NCBI GenBank assembly: GCA_035771175.1
Contig: CM069613.1
Coordinates: 7,493,501-7,557,500, forward strand
DNA length: 64,000 nucleotides
Origin: Paratinospora sagittata
Lineage: Eukaryota > Streptophyta > Magnoliopsida > Ranunculales > Menispermaceae
Direction: 5' to 3'
A program made the translations under genes and the position numbers. This document shows, one piece after another, positions 54,877-64,000 of this stretch. Numbering within the stretch: position 1 is the stretch's first letter; each line of letters begins with the position of its first letter. Below the pieces are notes generated by a model. It saw nothing but the letters and a program-made list of their open reading frames with translations. It was not told where the DNA came from and did not search any database.

Positions 54877-57439
54877 ACATGTATATATAAATGTGTCCAT
54901 ATATGATGTTGTAGCAGCTCTTTTTATTTTTATTTTTGTCAAGTACAATTAACTTATAGGTGTAACAATCGAAAGTCTACCCTGACATGAAAACTACCAA
55001 ATAAGATCAAAATAAACTCAAACAATAAAGGTTGAAACCTGCAATCAGAGCCTAAAGTTTATAACTATATTATTTTTTAGTCTTACTTCGCGGAGATTCA
55101 AACCTGGCAAGGAGCAACCTCCAAGGAGCTTTATATATACGCATACAATGATATTTTTTCGTCCAATCATTTAGTGTTTTACATGGTCTTTCAAATTGTT
55201 TCTTTTTTATATTTATTTATTTATTTCATGGACAAGTTACTGATGACTGATGAGGTTCAATTAAATACCTATTTAAATATTTAAATAAATATTTTTTTTG
55301 GTCAAATAAATAAATGCTTAGTCTAAGGCATGTGCACGTTTTTTAATTGGGGAGCAAAGAACAAAAAGATAATGGTACATTACATAAAAATTATAAAATT
55401 AGTTTATCATTTAAAATACCCATAGTTCCCTTGTACTATTTAAAGTCAAATTAAATTAGAAATTATAAATAAGTATTGCAATTAGCATTATATATATAGA
55501 TATTGCCACTAAAAAGTAAACAATACTTCACTACTATTGAAGGTTTGAACATATAAATTAACTTTACATGTACAATACGAGCATAAACCTTCATTAATTA
55601 GTAGCATATTTCTCAATCCTTACATGCAAATTTCAACTTTTAATTATATCAACAGCTATACACAGAACTGCCGGGCCATTCCTTCACCTTGAACTCAAAC
55701 TTCGACGACGTGAACCCGGACTCATACGACGCTCTCATCATTCCGGGAGGCCGATTCACGGAGCTTCTAAGTATTGATGAGAGGGTTCTGAACATTGTAA
55801 ACAAGTTCAATGAAGCCAACAAACCAATTGCAACAACATGCCACAGCCAGCTGATACTAGTCTCTGCCGGAGCCATGAAAGGCAAGGCATGCACCGGATT
55901 TCCGAGCTTGAAGCCGGTAATTAACCTCGCCGGAGGCTTTTGGAAGGACCCAGAACCCGTCACTTCCTGTGTTCTTGATCAGAATGTTATAAGCGCAATC
56001 GGATGGCCAGCACATGCCGAGTATATCGATATTCTCCTCCGTCTAATGGGAGTGACAGTTGCCGGGAATCACAACAAAGGAGTACTCTTCTTATGTGGGG
56101 TGAGATAATAATAGACTCTTTTTTTCAAGAACATAAGAAAATTGTCAAAATCTCCTTATTTTCTCACTGAAATATTTCTACCTATAAAGGTAAGAAAATT
56201 TTTAAGTATTATTGGTAATCATGTTTATATTCAAAGAAACTTCTTATTTTCTATTTTCTTTACATCATATAAATATAAAACGATTATTTTATCATATACA
56301 CATAATCAAACAATAATGAGGAAGTTCTTCTAAAAAATTTGGTTGAAAAATTATTTCAAAAGAAAATTACGTTTACTCAGAGAAAACTTTTCACAGCTAT
56401 CAAACACTCCTAAAATTCATGTTTTCTCTATATAATCAGGACTATGTTGAAGACTATGAGATACATGTTCCATTCCAAGCTTTGAGAGGATTAGGTTGCA
56501 GAGTGGATGCGGTTAGTCCGACTAAGGGAAAAGGCGATAAGTGTGCTACCGTGATTCATGAAGATGAGGGTGCTCAGGTGTGCAGTGAGAAGCAGGGTCA
56601 TAACTTCATTGTCACTGCAAATTGGGAAGATGTTAACGTGGACGACTATGACTGCCTTGTAATTCCAGGAGGAAGATCACCTGAGTTTCTAGTGATGGAT
56701 GATAAGGTTGTAAAACTTGTGAAGGAATTTGGGGAGAAGAACAAGATCATTTCTGGTATTGGACAAGGGAAGCTTCTCCTTGCTGCTGCTGGTCTTCTGC
56801 AGGTAATTTTTCATCCTGCTTCTTCTTCTTCTTTCCCTCCATATTTTGTTCTCTGTTTTACATGGGAATCAACAGTAAAACAAACTCTGGAATATTTATT
56901 AGTCTAATGGGTTTCCTTTACAAAACTTAGTATGGAGTTTTTATTGAGAATGCTTGACTAACACACTTCCAAACACACTTTGTTGACGTTACCCTGAGAG
57001 TTATTGGATCACCTCGAGTCACGTGTTTAGGCATGATTCGAGATGATCCAACAACTCTCACGGACAATATCAATAAATTGTGTTTCAAAAGCGTGTTTCT
57101 AAAGTATTTTCCATTTTTATTAGTCTAATGGGTTTTATTTACAAAACTAAAGGCTTCTCTACTAAACAGTGCAGTTGATTCAATCAAACCAGTTGCTTCA
57201 ACTTTTTAGAGTTGTAACTCAATTTATTTTGTTTATATTTCTTTGGTTTGATTTTTTAGGGGAAGAAATGTGCAAGTGGTTACACAATGCAGGCTATAGT
57301 TAAGGTGGCTAGTGGGGAATTGGTGAAATCTGAAGATTCAGTTGTGGATGGGAAGCTGGTGACAGCAACAGGGTGGCCTGCAGTGCCAACTTTTATTTCA
57401 AATCTTCTTGATGTATTGGGCATATCTGTACACTATTAA
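54286..57439 (+). CDS. Two-domain DJ-1/PfpI family protein (DJ-1D/E/F type), 389 aa
   Basis: Four exons: 54286-54468, 55656-56099, 56440-56802 and 57260-57439. All introns are GT-AG and phase 0, giving 389 residues (Arabidopsis DJ-1D is about the same length). Two tandem DJ-1/PfpI domains begin 'VCGDYMEEYEAIVPF' (residue 14) and 'DYVEDYEIHVPF' (residue 210), each with an 'IPGGR' loop. Family members act as glyoxalase III, protein deglycase or redox-stress proteins through a Cys at the nucleophile elbow. Domain 1 keeps it ('TTCHSQ', Cys123-His124) and the later His ('WPAHAE'). In domain 2 the site reads 'SGIGQGK' (Gly317-Gln318) and 'WPAVPT', so Cys and both His are lost. The gene looks intact. 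Which paralogue it is cannot be settled by eye. Confidence 0.93.
54469..55655 (+). other. DJ-1 intron 1 (1,187 bp)
   Basis: GT donor at 54469 (GAG|GTACGA) and AG acceptor at 55655 (CAACAG|CTA). It is AT-rich with a palindromic TA/ATGTATACAT microsatellite at about 54816-54888. No other gene was seen. Confidence 0.85.
56803..57259 (+). other. DJ-1 intron 3 (457 bp) with a foldback
   Basis: GT donor at 56803 (CAG|GTAATT) and AG acceptor at 57259 (TTTTAG|GGG). Most of it is the 33-bp direct repeats and the foldback described separately. Confidence 0.85.
56955..57106. repeat. MITE-like foldback in DJ-1 intron 3
   Basis: The core stem is TGAGAGTT.TTGGATCA.CTCGA.TCA (56995-57023) against its complement (57032-57060), with about four mismatches in 29 bp and an 8-bp loop. 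Weaker pairing extends both arms to about 56955 and 57106 (AACACACTTTGTTGA against TCAATAAATTGTGTT). It is flanked by near-identical 33-bp direct repeats containing TTATTAGTCTAATGGGTTT at 56896-56928 and 57117-57149. It would be transcribed as a hairpin. Confidence 0.7.
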
Positions 57440-57564
57440 TTGTACTGTCATGTATCATTAATCAGATCAGTAATGCATATATTTCCTGCCTATGAACTAG
57501 GGGTTTTAATTTTACACCTTTGATGATCACAAACTGGCACTTGATATATGAAAAAAAGCCTCAA
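57440..57564 (+). other. DJ-1 3' UTR region
   Basis: The AT-rich tail after the TAA has no canonical AATAAA. Pairs of ATTAATC/CAGATCAGT-like sequence precede a likely end before the LINE remnant. Confidence 0.4.
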
Positions 57565-58448
57565 ACCTTAATCCCCTCTAAGCCTTTTTCCAATTATATG
57601 GGTTACGTACATGAATCTACTTTTTTCCACTCTTGCTTTATCTTAGCTAAGTCGACATTTAATTACAAAAAGTTATCTTTTTTTTTAATTATTTTTGTTC
57701 ATATTATTTTAAGTCTTTATGTACCTTTATCATTATTGCAGATTGTAAAAAAGTCACTCTTCCTAACTCATCCAAAGGTCTTAATTTATGTGTCCAAACC
57801 ATCAGCCATAATCCCTCGGTAAACACTAATTTAATTGGAGATTTCAAGCATAATTTCTACACAAGCATCTATTAACTCAACTCGACTAAATCTTTTCTCA
57901 ATAACATATAGCCCACTACATAAATTTACTTCCTCTACTCAATCTATCCAAAGGCTAAGTCGACGTTTAAATTATAAATAGTTATATCATTCTTTATTAT
58001 TCCTATCCATGTTATTTTAAGTCTTCCTCTACCTATATTATCGTCGTGGATCATTAATAGATCATTCTTCTTAATTGAAGTATCTAAAGGTCTTCAATGT
58101 ATGTATCAATCCACCTTAATCAACTCTCTCATTTTACCTTCAATTTGGGCTACTACAATTTTTCAAATATATTAATTTCTACTTTTGTTTTTTTAATGTT
58201 TTATTATATATCGATAATAACATGCACATTTCCTTAACACATCATTTGTTTACCCGTTCTTTCTTCATTACCCAACATTTTGTTTCATATAATATAGTTG
58301 ACTTAATAACGATTTATAAAGTTTTTCTTTCAACTTTAATGAGAAACGTCAATTATATAATACTTCAGAAACACTCCTCCATTTAACCTATCTTACTTTA
58401 ACTCTATGATATACATCCTTGCATACTTCACCTTTTTAATGAATACCA
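57565..58448 (-). mobile_element. RTE-type LINE 3' remnant, antisense, internally duplicated
   Basis: On the plus strand it reads like the complement of plant RTE-LINE 3' ends: 'AAGCCTTTTTCCAATTATATG', 'TACATGAATCTACTTTTTTC', 'GTTATTTTAAGTCTTCCTCT', 'TTTCATATAATATAG' and 'TTATAAAGTTTTTCTTTCAA'. The block from AAGTCGACATTTAATTAC to CCAAAGGTCTT occurs twice (about 57650-57810 and 57955-58120), a direct duplication. It is full of stops in all frames. It lies within about 140 bp of the DJ-1 stop codon. Confidence 0.7.
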
Positions 58449-58500
58449 AATACCAAATACCTGCTTGTCAAAAAAAAAAAAAAAAGAATACCAAATACCT
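58449..58500. mobile_element. Very short poly-A insertion with 14-bp target duplication
   Basis: AATACCAAATACCT occurs at 58449-58462 and 58487-58500. Between are only GCTTGTC, an A-run and a G (24 bp). This looks like a retroposon (LINE- or SINE-driven) truncated to almost its tail. Confidence 0.55.
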
Positions 58501-58847
58501 AAAATTTTCATTCCTTAGTATCTCTTGGCTTTCACATCATCTCTATCACCTGAAGTAAAAAGGAAGAAAAAAAAAAAAAAAAAGAACATATTTTGTTCTC
58601 CCATTTAGATCAAGAACCAGTTTCTGTTAAATTTCTGTAGAATATTACATGTAGAGTTTTCACAGTATCCCATACTGATAATTCTTAGGAAAATTAGATC
58701 CACAAGACGCAGATTATTCCCTTCTTGAACAAGTTCAACAGCTTTACAAAGATAAACTACTGCTATGACGACTTCATAAATATAACTTTAGATACAAATC
58801 AAAAAAAGCTGTTTTGACCAGAAAAGAACCTGAACTATATAAGTATA
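58501..58847 (-). other. Probable 3' UTR of the minus-strand gene
   Basis: No coding sequence is seen. It lies directly downstream (minus strand) of the stop codon at 58848 and includes an A-run at 58567-58583. Confidence 0.4.
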
Positions 58848-58949
58848 TCAAGGTTGATTTCTCTTGCGAGCTATCTCCCGAGCCATCTCTCGGAGTTCCT
58901 CAGGTGATGGAGGTCTTGGTGCCTCCGGGGGGTACTCAATATAGTTACG
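58848..58949 (-). CDS. Last coding exon of an unrecognised gene
   Basis: On the minus strand a T-rich tract ending TCTCTGTGCTCAG (acceptor AG at 58950-58951) leads into 102 bp coding 33 residues: 'RNYIEYPPEAPRPPSPEELR' then 'EMAREIARKRNQP' and TGA. It is GC-richer than its surroundings and has a Pro-rich turn followed by a charged helix, typical of a real C-terminus. The upstream exons must lie to the right. I saw none that I could support before 64000, so either introns are long or the gene continues past the window. I do not recognise the family. Confidence 0.55.
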   Translation of the reverse strand, partial: RNYIEYPPEAPRPPSPEELREMAREIARKRNQP

Positions 58950-58951
58950 CT

Positions 58952-61472
58952 GAGCACAGAGAAAATTCAAATAAAGCCTAGGTTCAGATAGCAGGCTAAA
59001 CAACTTCAGCCATTGGTTCCCTTGTAACAAGAAATATAACTCACATTTCTCATAATCATGTATGTGAAATAACCACAAGTTTTTGAGTGTAAAAATACCA
59101 AATCTAAAATCTCAAGTTGACACAAGTTCAATAAGGAGGTCTATGGTGCAGAATGAAAAGCTTAGAATGGTGAGAGAAAGAAATACACATCGTCAAACAA
59201 AAAGCTTGATATGGTAGAAAACGTATAATTTGGCTAAGCTGCTATAGTATTCAAGAGGTAGACCATGACCAACAACGTTCTTTGAATAAAACAACTTCCA
59301 GACTATGATGATTGACACATAATAAACAATGTAATGTAAACTAGATAGCCCAGCTAGCTTTATTAAGTTGTCATTACTTTCTGAAGGCAACAAAAAACCA
59401 ATCAAGGAAGAAAATAAAAAGGTTACAGAAAAAATGACAAATTTCAAACACTCTAGCTCATCAGAGGATGTCCAAAGAGAGCACAGATTCCAAGTGAGTT
59501 AAATGTAATCATAAATAAATTGTTGTGCTTGCAATACTAGAGCACAAATAGAACAACTTTTCCAATACCACTCCAATTTTGCACATTGCATGAAATGAAG
59601 TATCATTTAAAGCTTTTTAGAGGTTAAAAGCAAGGTCTTAAAATTTGTGAGACACAATTGAGGGCATTTTTCATTGTGAGGCAAGGTGTATGCCATATAA
59701 TATTATATATATACATGAAATGTAATAAATTTGAGCTGCTTTTGTCATTTCATGTATGCTTATCTCACATAACATGTCAAGCCTAAAGGCATTCAGACAC
59801 GAATTTATGTATTAATTGCTTCATTTATAATAAACAATATGGAAAACTTAATGAGTACATATTGTTAGTCAAGACTCAAGATTTTCAAATGTGATGTTTT
59901 TATATAACAAAAAAAGAAACTAGCAGAAACTTAACAATTAAATGGCAAGAATATTAGGTATTAGAATTACTACTTCTTAGTTTCCACAATCTCTAGTAAC
60001 TTTAAGTTTCCATTTTCTATCCAAAAAAAAAAAAAAATTTAAACCTTTTTTTGTATATTGCCGTGGCTCCTTGCAATATACTCAGAGAAACAATTAGCAT
60101 TGAAGTTTTGGCTTTGAGTTCAAAACTTGGATCTCTTCAATAATTCATATTAGAACTTTACGAAAAGGAACTAGTGTATTTATTCTAATATTAGTTTATG
60201 TGCATTGAAAACAATTGGAAAATATAATATTAAAAACAGCTCGAGATTTTAAGATCACTTCTAAATAATTAGGATTAGGCCTTTCAGAAAGAAAAAGAAC
60301 TAGTGTTTTTATAGAGTATCCCTTGAAGTGATTGGGGAAAAATAGGAATATGTAAAAATAACAAAGTTGTTAGGTTATACCTTCTGGTCACATATAGTGA
60401 GGCCAAAGCCTCACATAGCCTTGAGGCGTAAATTTCAAGGTGTAAGCCTCTAGAGGGCATTATTAGGGCTTAAGCCTTAACGTTTCAATAGCAGCAAGCC
60501 GAGCCTAAGGTGTAAGCATCAATGGTTTTTTAAAACTATGGTTGAGAGTACCAACACATGACTAGTATCATAATCAAGAATAATACAACAATGTATATCT
60601 AGGTATTACTAATACATACACCCCACACGTGCAACCCTATCCTACATGTGGAGAGAGTAGGCAAATAGAAGAACAAACAAATACCCAAACATGCAAATAA
60701 TATGAAAATATCAATAAAGAGTTAAACCCAACCCTCACAAAGCCTTGGTACCATGTTAGAAATCATTGGACCTAAAATCTACAGTTGCTAGGTGAAGGCC
60801 CAAAAGTGTATATTAAGCTATCACTAACAATTATGTTATAAGTCAATTTTTTTAATCAAATATTGTGTATCACAATATGTTATGCATGGTTGTGCTCATG
60901 GACTTAAAATTCTCTGAAATTGTCAAGTATTACAGATTCTCTAATCATAAAGTTATAAATTTAATATAAATAAAGAATTTACTGAATTAAGTAAAAAAAA
61001 TGAAGTAATTTCTAAACATGAAAAATTGCATATGAAAAATCAATGTCAACTTTGATTTTGATTACAAGATGTTCCCAAGGACTGCAAGTATTTGAGATTA
61101 AAACTCAATTTCGTGTAAAACTCACTGAAAGTAAAGTGCTTCTGGAGAAAGAGAATAAAAAGATTCTAAGATTCCCCAATCTTGACCTCAAAAGGAAAAG
61201 TGAACATTAGGTAGAAACTATAAGTTAATCAATTCATAAACAATGACAAAAATATTATTTAAGTAATAAAATAGTTCATTACATATGCAAAAAATAATTA
61301 AGGGTACAATTTCCACATAGGCAATGGAGTGTCCTTGAACCTGAGGCATGGGGTAAGGTGCAACTAAAGTGAATATAGGTTCAAAAATATATAAAATTAA
61401 TCATATATTTTAATTATTTATTAAATTTAGGAAAAAATTTAATAAAAATAGATGAACATTATATATTATGAT
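58952..61472. other. AT-rich DNA, probable intron or intergenic
   Basis: No further exon could be supported on either strand. 'GCCTTGAGGCGTAA' / 'AAGGTGTAAGCCTC' repeats at about 60400-60520, and a weaker related piece near 59680-59700, look like an eroded repeat. Confidence 0.4.
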
Positions 61473-61556
61473 AGACCAAAGTGGAGAAAGCAAATTCATG
61501 TAGCCGACCCTATGTAGTTGGGAAAAGGCTTAGTTGAGTTGAATTGAGTTGACGTG
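61473..61556 (+). mobile_element. RTE-type LINE 3' end fragment
   Basis: 'CCAAAGTGGAGAAAGCAAAT', 'TCATGTAGCCGACCCTATG' and 'TAGTTGGGAAAAGGCTTAG' followed by TTGAGTTGAATTGAGTTG match the conserved 3' end of plant RTE LINEs (and the SINEs that share it), including the TTG-like tail. It is in sense orientation, opposite to the fragment at 57565. Confidence 0.75.
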
Positions 61557-61990
61557 TAGATGAATATTATATTAATTATGTACCCACTTTTAACCAAAGT
61601 ATTCAAAAAAGCAAAATCATTCAAACTGTGACTTTCTGTTCATAACAATGAAAATATATAACAAAACTGGTAAATAAATTCTCAAACTAGAAATTATATT
61701 TATTAAACTTCAACCTGAAATGCAAATGATATAAATTGTAATATAATACGGCCTAAATTTGAAATTAGAATGTAAATCATAATTAGAATCAATTGTTAAA
61801 AGTTCCAGGCAATCAAGTTAGTGATTATAACATTTATACAATCGTCCCTACGCCACAATCCAAAGTCTTGGAGGAAAAACTTAGTAAACAATACCCAATT
61901 GAAAAAGGGGCAGTGCTCCCAACAACAACATCATCAACAACAAAAAAAAGAGATATATAAATTAAGTATGCAGTTGTAAACTATAATTAT
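61557..61990. other. AT-rich DNA
   Basis: No gene or named repeat was seen. Confidence 0.45.
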
Positions 61991-61991
61991 A

Positions 61992-62090
61992 ATCCCAGGC
62001 AATGCCTGGGCATGTCCTAGGCAATGCCTGGGCATGTCCTAGGCAATGCCTAGGACGTGCCGAGGATGTGTCCAGGCAATGACCCAAGTC
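61992..62090. repeat. Short tandem repeat of GGCAATGCCTGGGCATGTCCTA
   Basis: About three to four copies of a ~22-24-bp unit, each with a CCAGGCAATGCCTGG or CCTAGGCAATGCCTAGG palindrome. It is much more GC-rich than the flanks. Confidence 0.75.
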
Positions 62091-64000
62091 CTGCATAAAA
62101 CTCTTAATGCAAGATGTGGGCTGAAAGTTATAAAGTGGAGAAAGTTGCAAGCTGAGCTTAAAAGAGTATTGATATTCCTAGAAAATCAAATAAATTAGCA
62201 TGTTATTGTGATGCTGTGATTTTCCTTTTTGCTTTTATATCGATTGTTGTTTTTGATAACTATGCACCTAAATTAAGGTGCCTTGCTCATGGCTAGACCA
62301 TTAGGTGTCTTGATAACACTATATATGTGCAATATGAATGAAGCATTGTTCAAATTATAAATCTTATTCTAAACATCATATTTGTCATTTAATAAGTGTT
62401 TAGTCATGTTTTTTCTAACACTAAGACGAAAAAAAAAAAAAATCCTCTGAAATTAAGAATTGGTTTTATTGAATTCATTCTAAATGTTAAGAATTTGAAA
62501 TTCAGGATGAAATTGAGTTTTTGATCTATGATTTTACACAATTTATCCATATGTTATATTGAGTTTTTACACAAAGGTTTTCTTAATTTGGCGAAGGGGA
62601 AGTAAATATTTAAAGTGATGTGTCCATGTCAACACTACCACATTGGTACAAATTGATCAATCCATTGGCATTTAACAACATCACATTAACAACAACAATG
62701 GAATCAAGAAAAACTATATGAATTACCAAAGAGAGTGAAAATGTGTATTCTAGAATATTTACAAATGAAGAATAACTAAAGCACACTACTACTGTGTTAC
62801 CAAAACTAAGCACAAATGTTGCTTTGCAAACATCACATTAACTACAACAATAGAATCAATAAGAAGTTTATGATTTGCTATTTAAAAAAGAAGAATAGCC
62901 AAAGCACAATACTACTATGTTACTAAACTGCAACGAAAAAAAGAGCCAAGTACACTTGTCAAGAGCTGGTATGTGTCTAGATGCTAGACTTGTTCATTCC
63001 TCCTAAAAAGATGTCTAACTTCATTCCACAAGACCATGTTCTTTCTTCTTCTTTCCTCCTACTTGTCTTTCTTTCCTATTTCTTCTGCTCTTCCTCTTCT
63101 TGTCATCTATTTTTTCTTTGGTAGATTTTCTTTCTACTTTTCTTTGTCCCTTTCTCTCTTCTTTTGCAGCTTTAATTTTACATTTTTGTTCCTTTTCCTT
63201 CTTGCTTCATCTAATTCTTCCCCTTTTTATCTCTCCTCCCTCTAGTGAATTGTCACATATTACTACTTCCCTTCTTTGGTTTCTTTTCTATCTTTTTTCC
63301 CTTACTTTTCTTTTTGAAGAAGTGCAAATTTTCTAGCCAATGTCAGTCGTGTCCAAGCGCAAATTTGAGGAGTCAAGCATATCCAGTTGGTGTTGTGTCA
63401 ACACTGACACAAATACATCCATAGTCCGACAATCTCTATTTGATAAGAGAATGAAGATCATTACGATAAGTATTTAAGCTATTCCCATGGATCCATGGAT
63501 GGTATGGTCAATTAAGATTGTTGGCGTTAATTAGTGTTTTCGCAAAAGTGCATCTTTTATTTTAGGGCAATGTCTTCTTCTCTAAATACTCCTCTTTTCA
63601 TTAAATTAAACTTATTTTTCATCACTATACGCAACCAATTTTCATAATTTCCATTTCTATTATTAGTATACAGAGTAACTAATCCATAACAATAACTTTT
63701 AAATCTCTCTCCATCTAATGCCAATTTTTGAAAAACTTAACCTCCACCAAGTTCAAAGCATATGGAACATGATGATAGAGTGATCAACAGAAAGAATACA
63801 ACATGTTTTTTTGTTTCAAAAAGCATCTTAGTTTTAGGAACAAGTTTGCAACATTTTGATAGTGAGCTTTGAGAACTATCAGGATATCAGCTGATAAAAT
63901 GCAATTTTTATAAGGGTTGAAATTTACACTCAGATACAAAGGGTTCTCAACATTTAACAAATTAGTATAAGTAGCTGTTGGGAAGAGTTGGAAAACTATG
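62091..64000. other. AT-rich DNA with a long pyrimidine tract
   Basis: No gene was supported. 63036-63340 is a ~300-bp CT-rich tract; its open frames are low-complexity Phe/Leu/Ser. A 'CAAACATCACATTAAC.ACAACAATAGAATCAA' block is repeated (about 62670-62705 and 62826-62855), with a downstream 'AAAGCACA.TACTACT.TGTTAC' repeat as well. Confidence 0.45.

Noticed and set aside
63036..63336. 69-78-residue frames near the right edge
   Set aside because: They have the same low-complexity pyrimidine origin and no motif.

Overview
This window is AT-rich plant nuclear DNA, almost certainly from an angiosperm. The evidence is a two-domain plant-type DJ-1 gene with canonical GT-AG introns, chromodomain Ty3/gypsy elements primed by initiator tRNA-Met, a MULE carrying a plant mobile domain, Helitron, TRIM, SINE and RTE-LINE remnants, and a ~178-bp satellite. 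The species cannot be told. Apart from the DJ-1 gene (54286-57439) and one 3' exon of an unrecognised gene (58848-58949, minus strand), nearly everything recognisable is mobile or repetitive DNA.

Layout. 1-6640: 3' half of a decayed Ty3/gypsy chromovirus on the plus strand (protease, RT, RNase H, integrase, chromodomain, LTR); its LTR is split by a 2.5-kb solo LTR (3673-6204). 6641-18256: gene-poor DNA with a TRIM-like LTR, two SINE copies, a second type of solo LTR (9303-11273) and a probable 2.1-kb Helitron (14483-16578). 18257-40432: a ~178-bp tandem satellite (one monomer at 18257-18401, about 32 at 34627-40432), split by a 16.2-kb composite retrotransposon (18402-34621). The composite is a minus-strand chromovirus with both LTRs and a degenerate 5-bp target duplication; a 5' fragment of a related plus-strand element (19786-25125) sits inside it. 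Both copies carry an extra gene upstream of gag. The plus-strand LTR has ten evenly spaced heat-shock-element-like palindromes just upstream of its TATA box.

40433 to about 52000: a decayed Mutator-like element on the minus strand, with a mudrA-type transposase pseudogene (47882-50373) and a plant-mobile-domain pseudogene (40687-45599). Two solo LTRs with perfect 5-bp target duplications have landed in it. 52000-54285: AT-rich DNA with foldbacks, then the DJ-1 promoter. 54286-57439: the DJ-1/PfpI gene, four exons, 389 aa; domain 1 keeps the Cys-His pair and domain 2 has lost it. 57440-64000: antisense RTE-LINE remnant, the 3' exon of an unrecognised minus-strand gene, and AT-rich intergenic or intronic DNA.

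How the parts relate: the only genes likely to work for the host are DJ-1 and the 58.9-kb exon. The rest records successive insertions: satellite, then chromovirus, then a second chromovirus inside its LTR; and MULE, then solo LTRs inside the MULE.
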